From positions 137,255 to 201,254 of the forward strand of contig JBBSEX010000012.1 of assembly GCA_038239345.1 (NCBI GenBank): DNA of 64,000 bases, read 5' to 3'. Below, one piece after another: positions 34,880 to 44,036 of the stretch. A model generated the notes under the pieces. The model saw only the letters and a program-made list of their open reading frames with translations. It made no database searches and was not told the DNA's origin. Within the stretch, counting starts at the first letter, position 1. Each line of letters begins with the position of its first letter. Both the position numbers and the translations under genes were made by a program. Source of the stretch: JBBSEX01 sp038239345. Its GTDB lineage: Bacteria; Acidobacteriota; Terriglobia; Bryobacterales; Bryobacteraceae.

Positions 34880-36249
34880 GCGCACATTTGCTGATCGTCG
34901 ACGACGATCCAAACACGCTGGCGTCTTTATCGCGCGCCTTTCGCCTGTCGGGCTATGAGGCCACGGTCTGCGACAACGCCAACGGGGCTTTGGAATTAGT
35001 AAAGACGCGGCGCTTCGATGTCATTCTTTCGGATGTCGTGATGCCAGGTAAGGATGGCATCTCGCTTCTGGAAGATTTGAAGAAGCTGGAGATTCCCACG
35101 CCCGTGGTAATGATATCGGGGCAAGCCAATGTCGAGATGGCGGTTCGCGCAACTCGCCTCGGCGCGGTGGATTTTCTGGAGAAGCCGCTTTCGACGGACA
35201 AGCTTCTGCTGACGGTAGAGAACGTCCTGAAGCTTTCCCGATTGGAAGATGAGAACCGTCAACTGCGCCAGCGTATCGGCAAGCATCAGTTGGTGTGGTC
35301 GAGCGAGATTATGAATCGCGTGATGGCCCAAGTGGATCGCGTGGCCGCCAGCGAAACACGCGTCTGCATTCTGGGCGAGACCGGTACAGGGAAGGAACTG
35401 ATCGCGCGGACGCTGCATGAGCGAAGCGCGCGCCGCACTGGTCCGTTCGTCACGTTGAACTGCGCGGCGGTACCCGCGGAGCTGATTGAATCCGAACTCT
35501 TCGGACATGAGAAAGGTTCGTTCACAGGCGCCGGTTCCCGGCACTTAGGCAAGTTTGAGCAGGCGCATCACGGGACATTATTCCTGGATGAAATCGGAGA
35601 CATGCCGCTGATGATGCAAGCGAAGCTGCTGCGGGTCTTGGAGCAAAACGAAGTGGAACGCATAGGCGGAGACCGCCCGATTCCAGTGGACGCGCGAGTG
35701 ATCGTGGCAACGCATCGCAATCTGGATGAACTGGTGAGAGAGGGGAAATTCCGCCAGGATCTTTATCACCGGGTGTACGTGTTTCCGCTGCGGCTGCCGC
35801 CGTTGCGCGATCGCGCCGAAGACATTCCCGTTCTGCTGGAGCACTTCGCCCGCCAGGTAAGTGAACAAAATGGATGGAAGCCACGACCCTTCACCACGGG
35901 CGCTCGCGAAGATCTGGTCCGTTACACCTGGCCGGGCAATGTTCGCGAACTACGAAACGTCGTGGAGCGGCTGTTGCTGTTGGCGAACGAACAAGTAGAT
36001 CGCGACACGGTGCGGCTAGCGCTACCAGTTGAGGCAGCAGCCCCAGAGCGCACCGTCGCCGGGAATGGTAGCGGCCCTCTGGCGGAACGGGTGGAGGCGT
36101 TTGAGCGCGAGATTTTACTGCTGGAACTCAAACGCCACAACCATCGCATGACCGATACAGCTAAAGCGCTCGGGCTGGAACGCAGCCACCTCTACAAGAA
36201 ATGCCAACAAGCCGGCATCGATTTGCGCGAACTCCGCAAGCCCGAGTAA
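34876..36249 (+). CDS. NtrC-family sigma-54-dependent response regulator
   Basis: 457 residues in three domains. The receiver (1-120) has DDD at 9-11, the phospho-acceptor Asp53 in LSDVVMPGKDG and FLEKPL. The AAA+ domain (about 140-375) has GETGTGKELIAR, the sigma-54 contact loop GSFTGA (a Ser replaces Ala of the usual GAFTGA), FLDEIGDMP and the RFRQDLY-type KFRQDLYHR sensor region. The C-terminal Fis-type helix-turn-helix reads DTAKALGLERSHLYKKCQ. It activates sigma-54 promoters when phosphorylated by the coupled kinase. The targets are not visible here. Confidence 0.95.
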   Translation: MSAHLLIVDDDPNTLASLSRAFRLSGYEATVCDNANGALELVKTRRFDVILSDVVMPGKDGISLLEDLKKLEIPTPVVMISGQANVEMAVRATRLGAVDFLEKPLSTDKLLLTVENVLKLSRLEDENRQLRQRIGKHQLVWSSEIMNRVMAQVDRVAASETRVCILGETGTGKELIARTLHERSARRTGPFVTLNCAAVPAELIESELFGHEKGSFTGAGSRHLGKFEQAHHGTLFLDEIGDMPLMMQAKLLRVLEQNEVERIGGDRPIPVDARVIVATHRNLDELVREGKFRQDLYHRVYVFPLRLPPLRDRAEDIPVLLEHFARQVSEQNGWKPRPFTTGAREDLVRYTWPGNVRELRNVVERLLLLANEQVDRDTVRLALPVEAAAPERTVAGNGSGPLAERVEAFEREILLLELKRHNHRMTDTAKALGLERSHLYKKCQQAGIDLRELRKPE

Positions 36250-36251
36250 AT

Positions 36252-37931
36252 TTATCCTCGCTGCTGTTGCAGTTCCTGAAACGTTTTGTGAATTCCGCTC
36301 GCCGCGGCCATCTGTTGGGTTCGGCCGAATTCCGCCTTCACTTGCGCGAGTTGTTCATTACGCACCTGGCGCAGACCCTGTTGCACAAAGCCGAATACAA
36401 CGAACCAGCTGATTACTCCCAGGAACAGATGCTTCAGAAAGAACGTCGACGGTAAAGGCGAATTCCACAGCATGTGTATCACAACGGGAATGATAAATGC
36501 GCTGAGAAAACGGCCATTGACCAGCATTCCGGGCGAGATCGTCTTATCGCCCTTTACGCGCCAAAGGGCGCCGGCGGCAATCGCAGTCCAGGCCACGTGT
36601 CCGAATGGCGCAAGCATTCCGCGCAGCAAAATACTCTGCGTCATTGCGCTGACGCCGCCGTTTCCAAGCAATGCACGAAAGGCATAGCCCGCGCTTTCAA
36701 ATGCCGCGAACCCCGCGCCGACGGCCGCGCCGAAGAGTAAACCATTCAGGATGTATTTGTCACTGCGGCGGCGGGCGACGATGATCACCGCCAGCAACTT
36801 GCCGATTTCTTCAATGATGCCGGCTTGCGACGCGCCCAACCAACCCAATGCGGAAACACTGAAGCCGATTAAAGATACGAAGAGCGAGACGACACCGCCA
36901 AGACACACCAACATCAACACCTGATAGAAGGCCACGTTTCGCGGGGTGTTGAGTTCGAAGAGTAGGAACACCGTGGCCAGCGGCATGGCGAACGCGCCCA
37001 TCATGATCAGCCCGGGTACCAGATTTGGATTGTTGAATTCTTCCATGGAAATCAGGAAGCCAAGGTACACGATGCCGACAAACATCAATACACGAAAGAA
37101 GAACCAGGGCTTGGGCCAACCGGTCTGCACGTCTTCAATGCGCGGCGTGGTGCGGCTGGTGCCGACGATAAAATAATCTTCCAAGTCTTCCGGCTTGCGC
37201 TTCTTGAATACTTCGGAGAACATTTCCTTCAGGCTAAAACCTTCCAGCTTGTCAGTCCCAGCAAGTTTATTGAGACGTCCGCCAACCGAATCGAGCAGGC
37301 TGACGACGCTGACTGGTGTATCGCCAACCTGCCATGTCGACGCGCCCAAACGGAACTGCTGGCCCATCGAGAGCCTGCCTTCGCTAACGGGCGCATTGCC
37401 GACAAGTAATTGACATCCAGCGAATGTGCGGAAGGTCAACAAGCCACCTTGCCAGTGCACTAAAAGATGTTGCTGCGCCACCCCTGGATCGTTGAGTCCG
37501 ATACCGGCTACCTTGCCGAAGACGACTTCAGCGGCGCCGATCATGAAGCCTTTTCCGCTATCGGGGCCTAATACACAGCGAATAGGAATGGCCGACGCAG
37601 CCTCGGCTGGGGGTGGACCATGATGCACCGGCTGCTGCGGATGCTGCTGCTGCGGAGCATACTGTTGCTGAGGTTGATACTGCCCCGGCTGCTGTGGCGG
37701 ATAGTGATTTTGAGGAGGATAGTGCCCTTGCGGCGGTGGCGCATTCGGCGCCGGAGTTTGTTGCGCCCTCTGTTGCGGTGGCTGTTGAATCGATTGTTGA
37801 ATCGGAGGAGCCTGCTGCTGTGGTTGCGAGGGCGGCGCCTGAGGCGAAGCGGGTGCGGACATGTTCGCGCCACAGCGCGCGCAGAATCGGCTGGTGGCTT
37901 GGTTTTGAAAAGCGCAATGTGGACAGAACAT
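36252..37931 (-). CDS. zinc-ribbon / FHA-like / PrsW-family intramembrane metalloprotease
   Basis: 559 residues. An N-terminal zinc ribbon (Cys3, Cys6, Cys17, Cys20) leads into a very long Pro/Gln-rich linker (about 25-112), then a domain of FHA character (about 113-205: IRCVLGPDSGKGFMIGAAEVVFG, VAQQHLLVHWQGG). The C-terminal two thirds are membrane helices with the PrsW set: EEIGK (Glu374, Glu375), FESAGYAF (Glu412), GHVAW (His445) and HMLW (His486). PrsW cuts membrane anti-sigma factors in Bacillus. The soluble part would recruit a phosphoprotein or partner. The ATG at 37931 starts the zinc ribbon directly. It is convergent with the response regulator gene, 2 bp apart. Confidence 0.85.
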   Translation of the reverse strand: MFCPHCAFQNQATSRFCARCGANMSAPASPQAPPSQPQQQAPPIQQSIQQPPQQRAQQTPAPNAPPPQGHYPPQNHYPPQQPGQYQPQQQYAPQQQHPQQPVHHGPPPAEAASAIPIRCVLGPDSGKGFMIGAAEVVFGKVAGIGLNDPGVAQQHLLVHWQGGLLTFRTFAGCQLLVGNAPVSEGRLSMGQQFRLGASTWQVGDTPVSVVSLLDSVGGRLNKLAGTDKLEGFSLKEMFSEVFKKRKPEDLEDYFIVGTSRTTPRIEDVQTGWPKPWFFFRVLMFVGIVYLGFLISMEEFNNPNLVPGLIMMGAFAMPLATVFLLFELNTPRNVAFYQVLMLVCLGGVVSLFVSLIGFSVSALGWLGASQAGIIEEIGKLLAVIIVARRRSDKYILNGLLFGAAVGAGFAAFESAGYAFRALLGNGGVSAMTQSILLRGMLAPFGHVAWTAIAAGALWRVKGDKTISPGMLVNGRFLSAFIIPVVIHMLWNSPLPSTFFLKHLFLGVISWFVVFGFVQQGLRQVRNEQLAQVKAEFGRTQQMAAASGIHKTFQELQQQRG

Positions 37932-38045
37932 TAGTGCGAACCCCTGTCAGGAAGATCAAGTATAGCCTGGAGATCCTCAATGCTTTGCAGCGCGACCTGA
38001 TGTGGGTGATTGTGTCAGTGAACGGGTATAGCGATACGACGGAAT

Positions 38046-38699
38046 TTACTCTTGTTGCTGTTTCTTGAATTTCAGCCAATTCACCATTTGTTGGCCATGC
38101 TGATCTGTGGGAAAAACGGGATAGAAAACCTTCTCGATGCGACGTTCGCGAATCACCAGTGTCAGGCGCTTGTTCAGAATCATCCCCGATGTTTCAAACG
38201 TTGGAAGCTTCAGCGCGTGCGTGAACGCCAGTGAATTGTCGCTTAGCACTTCGAACGGCAGATGTAGACGCGTCGCCATCTCCTGCTGATACTCGGTAGT
38301 TTGGGCACTGAGTCCGAAGACCTCGGCACCTAGAGATTTCATTTCGTTGTAGTGATCGCGCATGGAACAGGATTGCGGCGTACAACCGCGAGCGCCGGGG
38401 ATATCGTTCCAGCCAGCGGGTACGGGCGTGTCCGCTTGACCGGTGCGGGGATAGATATAGACGATCACGCGTGGGGCGTCTACTCTGCTGAGATCCAGCA
38501 AGCGATTACGCGTGGTCTTCAGCTTGATTGAAGGCACGCTCAACCCCGGCAAGTGATCGCAAGCGCCGTCGTCCAAAGGAACTGGAAGATTCGGCGGTAG
38601 TTGATTGATATCGTCCTTTCGCTGGGCCAGAGCGATGGCGGCGGAGGATCCGGCGGCAACCAAGGTGCGGCGAGTCATATTCCGATTAGTCTCGGACAT
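38046..38699 (-). CDS. exported peroxiredoxin-like protein (AhpC/TSA, BCP-like)
   Basis: 217 residues. The N-terminus (NMTRRTLVAAGSSAAIALAQ) looks like a Tat or Sec signal. The thioredoxin-fold part has LDLSRVDAPRVIVYIYPRTG, then GCTPQSCSMRDHYNEMKSLGAEVFGLSAQT: the Cys in GCTPQSC sits where the peroxidatic Cys of BCP/PrxQ lies, with a second Cys four residues on. It should reduce peroxides in the periplasm. An alternative start is the ATG at 38678. It is divergent from the EamA transporter gene. Confidence 0.82.
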   Translation of the reverse strand: MSETNRNMTRRTLVAAGSSAAIALAQRKDDINQLPPNLPVPLDDGACDHLPGLSVPSIKLKTTRNRLLDLSRVDAPRVIVYIYPRTGQADTPVPAGWNDIPGARGCTPQSCSMRDHYNEMKSLGAEVFGLSAQTTEYQQEMATRLHLPFEVLSDNSLAFTHALKLPTFETSGMILNKRLTLVIRERRIEKVFYPVFPTDQHGQQMVNWLKFKKQQQE

Positions 38700-38750
38700 T
38701 CCGAACCCGGAGTAAAGCTTGCTCTAAATCGCATGCCGTATCGTGGAAAT

Positions 38751-39680
38751 ATGAGCCGGCGCGATCTAATCCAGTTACTCTTGCTGTCCGCCGTCTGGGG
38801 AGCTTCGTTTCTCCTGATTGAAATAGCGGGCCAGAGCTTTCCGCCAGCCTGGTTGGCCCTGCTCCGGCTTACCTTCGGGGCGATTTTTCTCTGGATTGTT
38901 CTTAAGTGGAAACGGCGAACGCTGCCGCCGAAGCGGTTGTTATATCCGCTGTTGGCCGTAGCGTTGTTCAATAACGCCATTCCGTTTACGTTCTTCGCCT
39001 ATGGAGAAGAGACCGTGCCCAGCAGCATTGCGGCCATCGTGAATGCGACAACGCCGATTTGGGCTCTGTTGCTGAGCGTGGCTATGCGCAGCACGCGTCC
39101 AAACCGCTTCACGACGGCCGGTGTCCTGCTTGGATTTTCGGGCGTGCTAATTGTCGTATACAACCAAGGCCGGGATTCCCATCAGCCTGGAGGCGACGCT
39201 GCATTCTTCCGCGGGGTCCTCTTCATCGTGCTAGCCAGCCTGGGTTATGCCATCGCGACGGTGATCGCTAAAGTGAAACTGAAGGGCCTGGATCCCATCG
39301 GCCTGGCGACAACGCAGCTCTCCCTGGCGTGGGCGATGCTGCTACCTTTCGCGCTCTTCGGTCCGCATCCAGCGGCGATCAAGACATCTTCCATATTCGC
39401 CATCGTTACGCTGGGTGTCGCCGGCAGTGGCCTGGCATATCTTCTCTATTACGATCTGCTGGCGAGAATACCGCCAACCCATGTAACCGCTGTGACGTAT
39501 CTGCTGCCAATCTGGGGACTGTTCTGGGGATGGATCGCGCATGAGCCGATCTTGTGGACGGCTTATATCGGCGTCGCGATTGTGATCTGTGGCTTGACCT
39601 TGCTGAACATAAGCTCATCGAACCGAACCGCATCGCCGCAGTCGAAGGAAGAACCCGCGAACGCCGTAAACGTCGAGTAG
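38751..39680 (+). CDS. EamA-family (DMT) transporter
   Basis: 309 residues from the ATG at 38751, with ten predicted membrane helices in two EamA repeats: LSAVWGASFLLIEIAGQSFPPAWLALLRL split over the first two helices, and the second repeat from FRGVLFIVLASLGYAIATVI. The family exports amino acids, metabolites or sugars; the substrate cannot be read from sequence. An earlier ATG at 38733 is possible. The C-terminal tail is hydrophilic and short. Confidence 0.88.
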   Translation: MSRRDLIQLLLLSAVWGASFLLIEIAGQSFPPAWLALLRLTFGAIFLWIVLKWKRRTLPPKRLLYPLLAVALFNNAIPFTFFAYGEETVPSSIAAIVNATTPIWALLLSVAMRSTRPNRFTTAGVLLGFSGVLIVVYNQGRDSHQPGGDAAFFRGVLFIVLASLGYAIATVIAKVKLKGLDPIGLATTQLSLAWAMLLPFALFGPHPAAIKTSSIFAIVTLGVAGSGLAYLLYYDLLARIPPTHVTAVTYLLPIWGLFWGWIAHEPILWTAYIGVAIVICGLTLLNISSSNRTASPQSKEEPANAVNVE

Positions 39681-39756
39681 CCCGGGTCGCGTTTTAATTT
39701 GGGCGGCAAATTCATTTAAAGCGTCCGCTATACTACGATTTCACCGGAATAATTAA

Positions 39757-41772
39757 ATGAGAATCGTAAACGTGCTAGGTCTACAGCACTGCAAGACAGT
39801 TCTTTCGTTCAGCTCTTGCCTATTGAGCTGGATGATGGCTGGGGCGCTTGCCCATGCTGCGGATTGGAAACCCGTCGATCCCGCCGACCTTGCCCGAACA
39901 ACTCCACGCGTGGAAAAGGACGCTGATGCCGAAGCGTTGTTGTGGGATGTTCGCGTTACTCATGACCGAAAAGGTCAATACGCGCAGGCCATTCTGACGC
40001 ACTATCTGCGCGTGAAGATTTATACCGATCGTGGACGCGAGCAGCAATCGACAGTAGATATTCCGTACTTTAGCTTTACCAGTATCTCCGACGTTTATGC
40101 CCGTACGGTGAAGCCCGATGGATCCGTCGTCGAAATGGATAAATCGGCCGTACATGATCGCGTGATTGTCAAAGCCAGCGGATTGAAAGTCCGCGCCAAG
40201 TCTTTCGCTTTGCCCGATGTGACGCCGGGTTCTATTGTCGAATACCGCTGGAAGGAAGGGCGCGAGCAATTACCGAACTATTTGCGGCTCTATTTCCAGC
40301 GAGAGATTCCCGTTCGTGAAGTGGTTTATCACATCAAACCGCTTACCGATCCATATTTCCCCTACGCGATGCGCTCCGCACGTTTCAATGCCGAACAGTC
40401 TTCGTTCCGGCCGGAGCCCGATGGATACTATGAAACGGCGATGGAGAACGTGCCCGCCTTTCACGAAGAACCCTCCATGCCGCCCGAAGATCAGGTAAAG
40501 GCCTGGATGCTGGTTTATTATTCGCTCGATCGTAAGCTGACGCCCGAGAAATTCTGGAAAGAATACGGGAAAGAACAATACACCGCTTACAAGCCGTTGA
40601 TGAAAGTGAATGGCGATGTGAAGCGGCTGGCGGCGGAGATCGCCGGCGATGCGCAGACCGACGACGATAAAGCAAAGCGGCTCTATCAGCATGTCCGGAA
40701 GCACATCAAGAATCTGAACGACGAACAATCCACCGCCGAAGACCGTAACGACGCCAAGCGCAATAAGACTCCGGCCGACACGTTAAGTCAGGGCTCGGGC
40801 ACCGCGTACGACATCAATATGTTGTTTGCTTCGCTGGCCACCGCCGCCGGTTTGGATGTACGAGTCGCGCGGCTTGCCGACAGGGGCGATACCTTTTTTC
40901 ACAAAGAATTTCCCGACAGTTATTTCATGCGCACGTATGACATCGCTATCAAGCTTGGCGACAAATGGAAGCTGTTCGATCCTGGCTCGCCGATGGTGCC
41001 TTATGGGATGTTGCGCTGGCAGGAGGAAGGCGAGCAAGCGCTGTTGACGGATTCGAAAGACCCGCAGTTTATTCAGACACCACTTGCTTCGGCGTCGCAA
41101 ACCTCATCCAAACGTCGCGGTACTTTTGTTCTGGCGGAAGACGGCACGCTCGAAGGGGATGTGGAAGAGGCCCACTCCGGGCACACCGGAATTCGCCGCA
41201 GGACAACGGGCGCGAGCCAATCCGAGGCGGAGCGCGAAGAAGATGTCCTGAATCGAGTGAAGCATCGCCTGAGCACGGCCGAAGTCAGTGAAATTCACAT
41301 CGATCACATGACCGATCCTGATGAGCCGCTTCAGCTTCGCTACCACGTGCGCGTACCGGGCTACGCGCAGCGGACTGGTAAACGGATGTTTCTACAACCC
41401 GCGTTCTTTGAAATCGGCACCGCCACCAGATTCTCAGCGGGGACGCGAAAGTACGATATTTACTTCCCCTACCCATGGTCGGAGGACGATGTGATCACCA
41501 TCAAGCTCCCGGAAAGTTTCGAGCTCGATCATGCCGACGCACCCGGCTCAACGAAAATTGGCGAGATTGGCGAATACAAAGCCGAGGTTGCCGTTACGTC
41601 GAAAAGAGAACTGAAATACACTCGCCATCTGGACTTCGGGAAGGACACCCCGATGTTCTTTCCGGCCACAGCGTATCCGCAGGTGAAGAAAATTTTCGAT
41701 TACATTCACCAATCCGACGGACATTCCATACCACTCAAGCAGACGGCGCAAAAAGCGGCCGGCAATGATTAA
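39757..41772 (+). CDS. secreted DUF3857 protein with a dead transglutaminase-like domain
   Basis: 671 residues with a signal peptide (about 1-34). Residues 50-200 are a DUF3857 beta domain (YTDRGREQQSTVDIPYFSF, VTPGSIVEYRWKEG). Residues 285-420 match a transglutaminase-like core, but the catalytic Cys is missing: the expected GDCKDKAN is replaced by GTAYDIN with Ala350 at the Cys position, and the His strand is MRTYDIAI. The Asp in KLFDPGSP (Asp408) remains. A C-terminal DUF3858-like beta domain follows. It overlaps the intact paralogue gene downstream by 8 bp. A TATACT box lies 22 nt upstream. Likely a binding partner, not an enzyme (inference). Confidence 0.86.
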   Translation: MRIVNVLGLQHCKTVLSFSSCLLSWMMAGALAHAADWKPVDPADLARTTPRVEKDADAEALLWDVRVTHDRKGQYAQAILTHYLRVKIYTDRGREQQSTVDIPYFSFTSISDVYARTVKPDGSVVEMDKSAVHDRVIVKASGLKVRAKSFALPDVTPGSIVEYRWKEGREQLPNYLRLYFQREIPVREVVYHIKPLTDPYFPYAMRSARFNAEQSSFRPEPDGYYETAMENVPAFHEEPSMPPEDQVKAWMLVYYSLDRKLTPEKFWKEYGKEQYTAYKPLMKVNGDVKRLAAEIAGDAQTDDDKAKRLYQHVRKHIKNLNDEQSTAEDRNDAKRNKTPADTLSQGSGTAYDINMLFASLATAAGLDVRVARLADRGDTFFHKEFPDSYFMRTYDIAIKLGDKWKLFDPGSPMVPYGMLRWQEEGEQALLTDSKDPQFIQTPLASASQTSSKRRGTFVLAEDGTLEGDVEEAHSGHTGIRRRTTGASQSEAEREEDVLNRVKHRLSTAEVSEIHIDHMTDPDEPLQLRYHVRVPGYAQRTGKRMFLQPAFFEIGTATRFSAGTRKYDIYFPYPWSEDDVITIKLPESFELDHADAPGSTKIGEIGEYKAEVAVTSKRELKYTRHLDFGKDTPMFFPATAYPQVKKIFDYIHQSDGHSIPLKQTAQKAAGND

Positions 41773-43726
41773 GCGCCTCGTGTCATTGTCGTGCCTGTTA
41801 GCCGCCGCGACATTCGGCGCTGAAGATGCGCCCGGTTGGCTACGCGATGCGGCGTCCCTCAAACTTCCTGTATACGCTGCGAAGACCCCAGCCGTTGTGC
41901 TGCTTTCCGAAGAGCGGATCGTCGTCGAAGAGAGTGGCCGGGTGACCACGACTTCGCGCAAGGCGATCAAGATCTTGAATCGCGAAGGCCGGCGCGATGC
42001 CGTCGCGCGGATGATCTATTTAACCGGTACAGGCAAGATAAAGGATCTTCGGGCGTGGATCATTTCACCTTCGGGAGACGCTCGCAAGCTGGCCAAGGAG
42101 CACTTCATCGATGCCGCTCTCTCCGATGGCAATCTCTACGATGAGGCGCGGGCGCGCGTAGTGAATGCCCAGAACGAAGTGGACACGGGCTCTGTTTTTG
42201 GATATGAAGGAATCCAGGAAGAGAAGTCCGCCTTCACTCAGTATGATTGGAATTTTCAGGATCGCTTACCGGCGCTCGTCTCCCGCTTTGTGTTGACCGT
42301 ACCGGATGGATGGCGCGCCGAAGCTGTCACGTTCAATCATGAAGCTGTGCCTGCCGCGGCGCAAAACGGCACATATTCGTGGGAGCTCCACGATCTGGCT
42401 CCGCTGGAACGGGAGCCCGGCAGTCCGAATCTGGCGGCGCTTGTTCCGCGTCTGGCTGTCAGTTTTTTCCCATCGGCGGGAGCGAAACCGGGGCTCGGCC
42501 GCAGCATGGCTACGTGGGGCGATGTCTCTCAATGGCTTTCCGAGCTGAGTGATCCGCAGGCGAAGATCACATCCGACATATCGGACAAGGCTAAAGCGCT
42601 AACAGACGGCGCGGCTACCGAATTCGCCAAGATCGCGGCCATCAGCCAAGCCGTGCAGGGCGTGAAGTACGTTTCGGTTCAGACCGGCCTCGGCCGGGGC
42701 GGCGGTTATCGGCCCCACACAGCCGCCGATGTTTTTCAGAAGCAATATGGCGACTGCAAGGACAAAGCAAATCTGATGCGTACTATGCTCGCCGCCATCG
42801 GCATCAAGGCGTATATGCTCAGCATCTATTCCGGCGATCGCACTTATGTTCGCCAGGAATGGCCGTCGCCCCAGCAGTTCAATCACGCCATTGTAGCGGT
42901 CTCGGTTTCCGCCGCCGTGAACTCCCCGGCTGTGGTGACGCATCCCCAATTGGGCAGGCTGTTGATCTTCGATCCGACGGATGAATTTACGCCGCTGGGC
43001 GATCTTCCCTGGCATGAACAGGGCAGTTGGGCTTTGGTGGATGCGGGCGCGCAAGGGTCGCTCATTCGTGTTCCTTCATTGCCCGCCGCCTCGAATCGAG
43101 TGGAGAGAGAGTCCGATTTGACGCTCTCCGCGCAGGGCGATTTGCAAGCTAATGTTCGTGAAACCGCCTATGGGCAAGAGGCGGTGGAACTGCGCCGCAT
43201 GTACAAGAGCGCCGCGAAATCGGATTTCACGAAATGGATTGAAAGATGGCTGGCGGCTGGCGCCCCGAATTCATCCGTGAAGAATGTGGAATCCACTGAC
43301 ACTTACGGCGAAGGGAAGTTCACGCTCAACCTTGGCCTGTCATCCGAACACTATGCGCAAATGCCTCAGAATCGTATGCTGATTTTTCGGCCAGCCGTTT
43401 TGCATCGCAGGGATGCTGTCCGCTTGACCGCAATAAAACGGACGCAGCCCGTGGTTCTGGAAGCACAGCTATTTGAAGAAACCGTCCACGTAGCTTTGCC
43501 GGCCGGCTTCAAAGTAGATGAGATGCCGGACTCCGCTCAATTAAAAACGCCCTTCGGAACTCTTGCCGCGAGTTGGAAAATGGAAGGCGGCAAGTTAGTT
43601 TTCAAGCGCCGGTTGGAAGTGCCGTCGATCACGGTAGCACCCGGCCAATACGATGCATTGCGCGACTTCTTCGACCAGGTTACAGGAGCCGAACAGGCCC
43701 CGGTGGTGCTTGTAAGGGAACAGTAA
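41765..43726 (+). CDS. secreted DUF3857 protein with an intact transglutaminase-like domain
   Basis: 653 residues with a signal peptide (MIKRLVSLSCLLAAATFGAE). The DUF3857 domain is in residues 45-235. The transglutaminase-like core has Cys331 in YGDCKDKANLM, His374 in FNHAIVAV and Asp403 in LLIFDPTDEF, a complete triad. A C-terminal beta domain (about 460-640) follows. Such proteins are probably periplasmic or outer-membrane-associated peptidases or amide-forming enzymes; no substrate is established. It pairs with the preceding gene, which has the same architecture without the Cys and His. Confidence 0.87.
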   Translation: MIKRLVSLSCLLAAATFGAEDAPGWLRDAASLKLPVYAAKTPAVVLLSEERIVVEESGRVTTTSRKAIKILNREGRRDAVARMIYLTGTGKIKDLRAWIISPSGDARKLAKEHFIDAALSDGNLYDEARARVVNAQNEVDTGSVFGYEGIQEEKSAFTQYDWNFQDRLPALVSRFVLTVPDGWRAEAVTFNHEAVPAAAQNGTYSWELHDLAPLEREPGSPNLAALVPRLAVSFFPSAGAKPGLGRSMATWGDVSQWLSELSDPQAKITSDISDKAKALTDGAATEFAKIAAISQAVQGVKYVSVQTGLGRGGGYRPHTAADVFQKQYGDCKDKANLMRTMLAAIGIKAYMLSIYSGDRTYVRQEWPSPQQFNHAIVAVSVSAAVNSPAVVTHPQLGRLLIFDPTDEFTPLGDLPWHEQGSWALVDAGAQGSLIRVPSLPAASNRVERESDLTLSAQGDLQANVRETAYGQEAVELRRMYKSAAKSDFTKWIERWLAAGAPNSSVKNVESTDTYGEGKFTLNLGLSSEHYAQMPQNRMLIFRPAVLHRRDAVRLTAIKRTQPVVLEAQLFEETVHVALPAGFKVDEMPDSAQLKTPFGTLAASWKMEGGKLVFKRRLEVPSITVAPGQYDALRDFFDQVTGAEQAPVVLVREQ

Positions 43727-43736
43727 GGCGCGCCAG

Positions 43737-44036
43737 TTACGATCCACCCGCAATAGCCCCGACCAGTAGAAATGGTTCCACTCCCGAGGCCACTTCATCG
43801 GGTAACGCAGCATCGGCGGCCTCATGAGAGACATCTTGCCCGCAGGCGAAAAATCTCACGAATGGCCGGCGCTGTAACGTCACGTGATCGCGGATGGTCC
43901 CGCGGAGCATGGGATAACGAGCCTCCAGCGCATCCAGAATTGAGCCTTGCGTGACAGGGCCTTCCACCTGCAGTTGTACCTCGCCAGCGGTTTCCGCCAA
44001 CGTCCGAAGATGTGCCGGAAGCACGACGCGAATCAT
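43737..44036 (-). CDS. MoaD/ThiS-like ubiquitin-fold protein
   Basis: 99 residues from the ATG at 44036. It begins MIRVVLPAHLRTLAETAGEV and has the beta-grasp pattern SILDALEARYPMLRGTI, then VRFFACGQDVS and a C-terminal LLVGAIAGGS. MoaD and ThiS end in a bare Gly-Gly that is adenylated and thiocarboxylated; here one Ser follows the Gly-Gly. The start overlaps the stop of the Asp-box propeller gene by 4 bp (ATGA), so both are translated together. I recall this MoaD/propeller pairing in other bacteria; its function is unknown. No molybdopterin or thiamine gene is nearby. Confidence 0.85.
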   Translation of the reverse strand: MIRVVLPAHLRTLAETAGEVQLQVEGPVTQGSILDALEARYPMLRGTIRDHVTLQRRPFVRFFACGQDVSHEAADAALPDEVASGVEPFLLVGAIAGGS

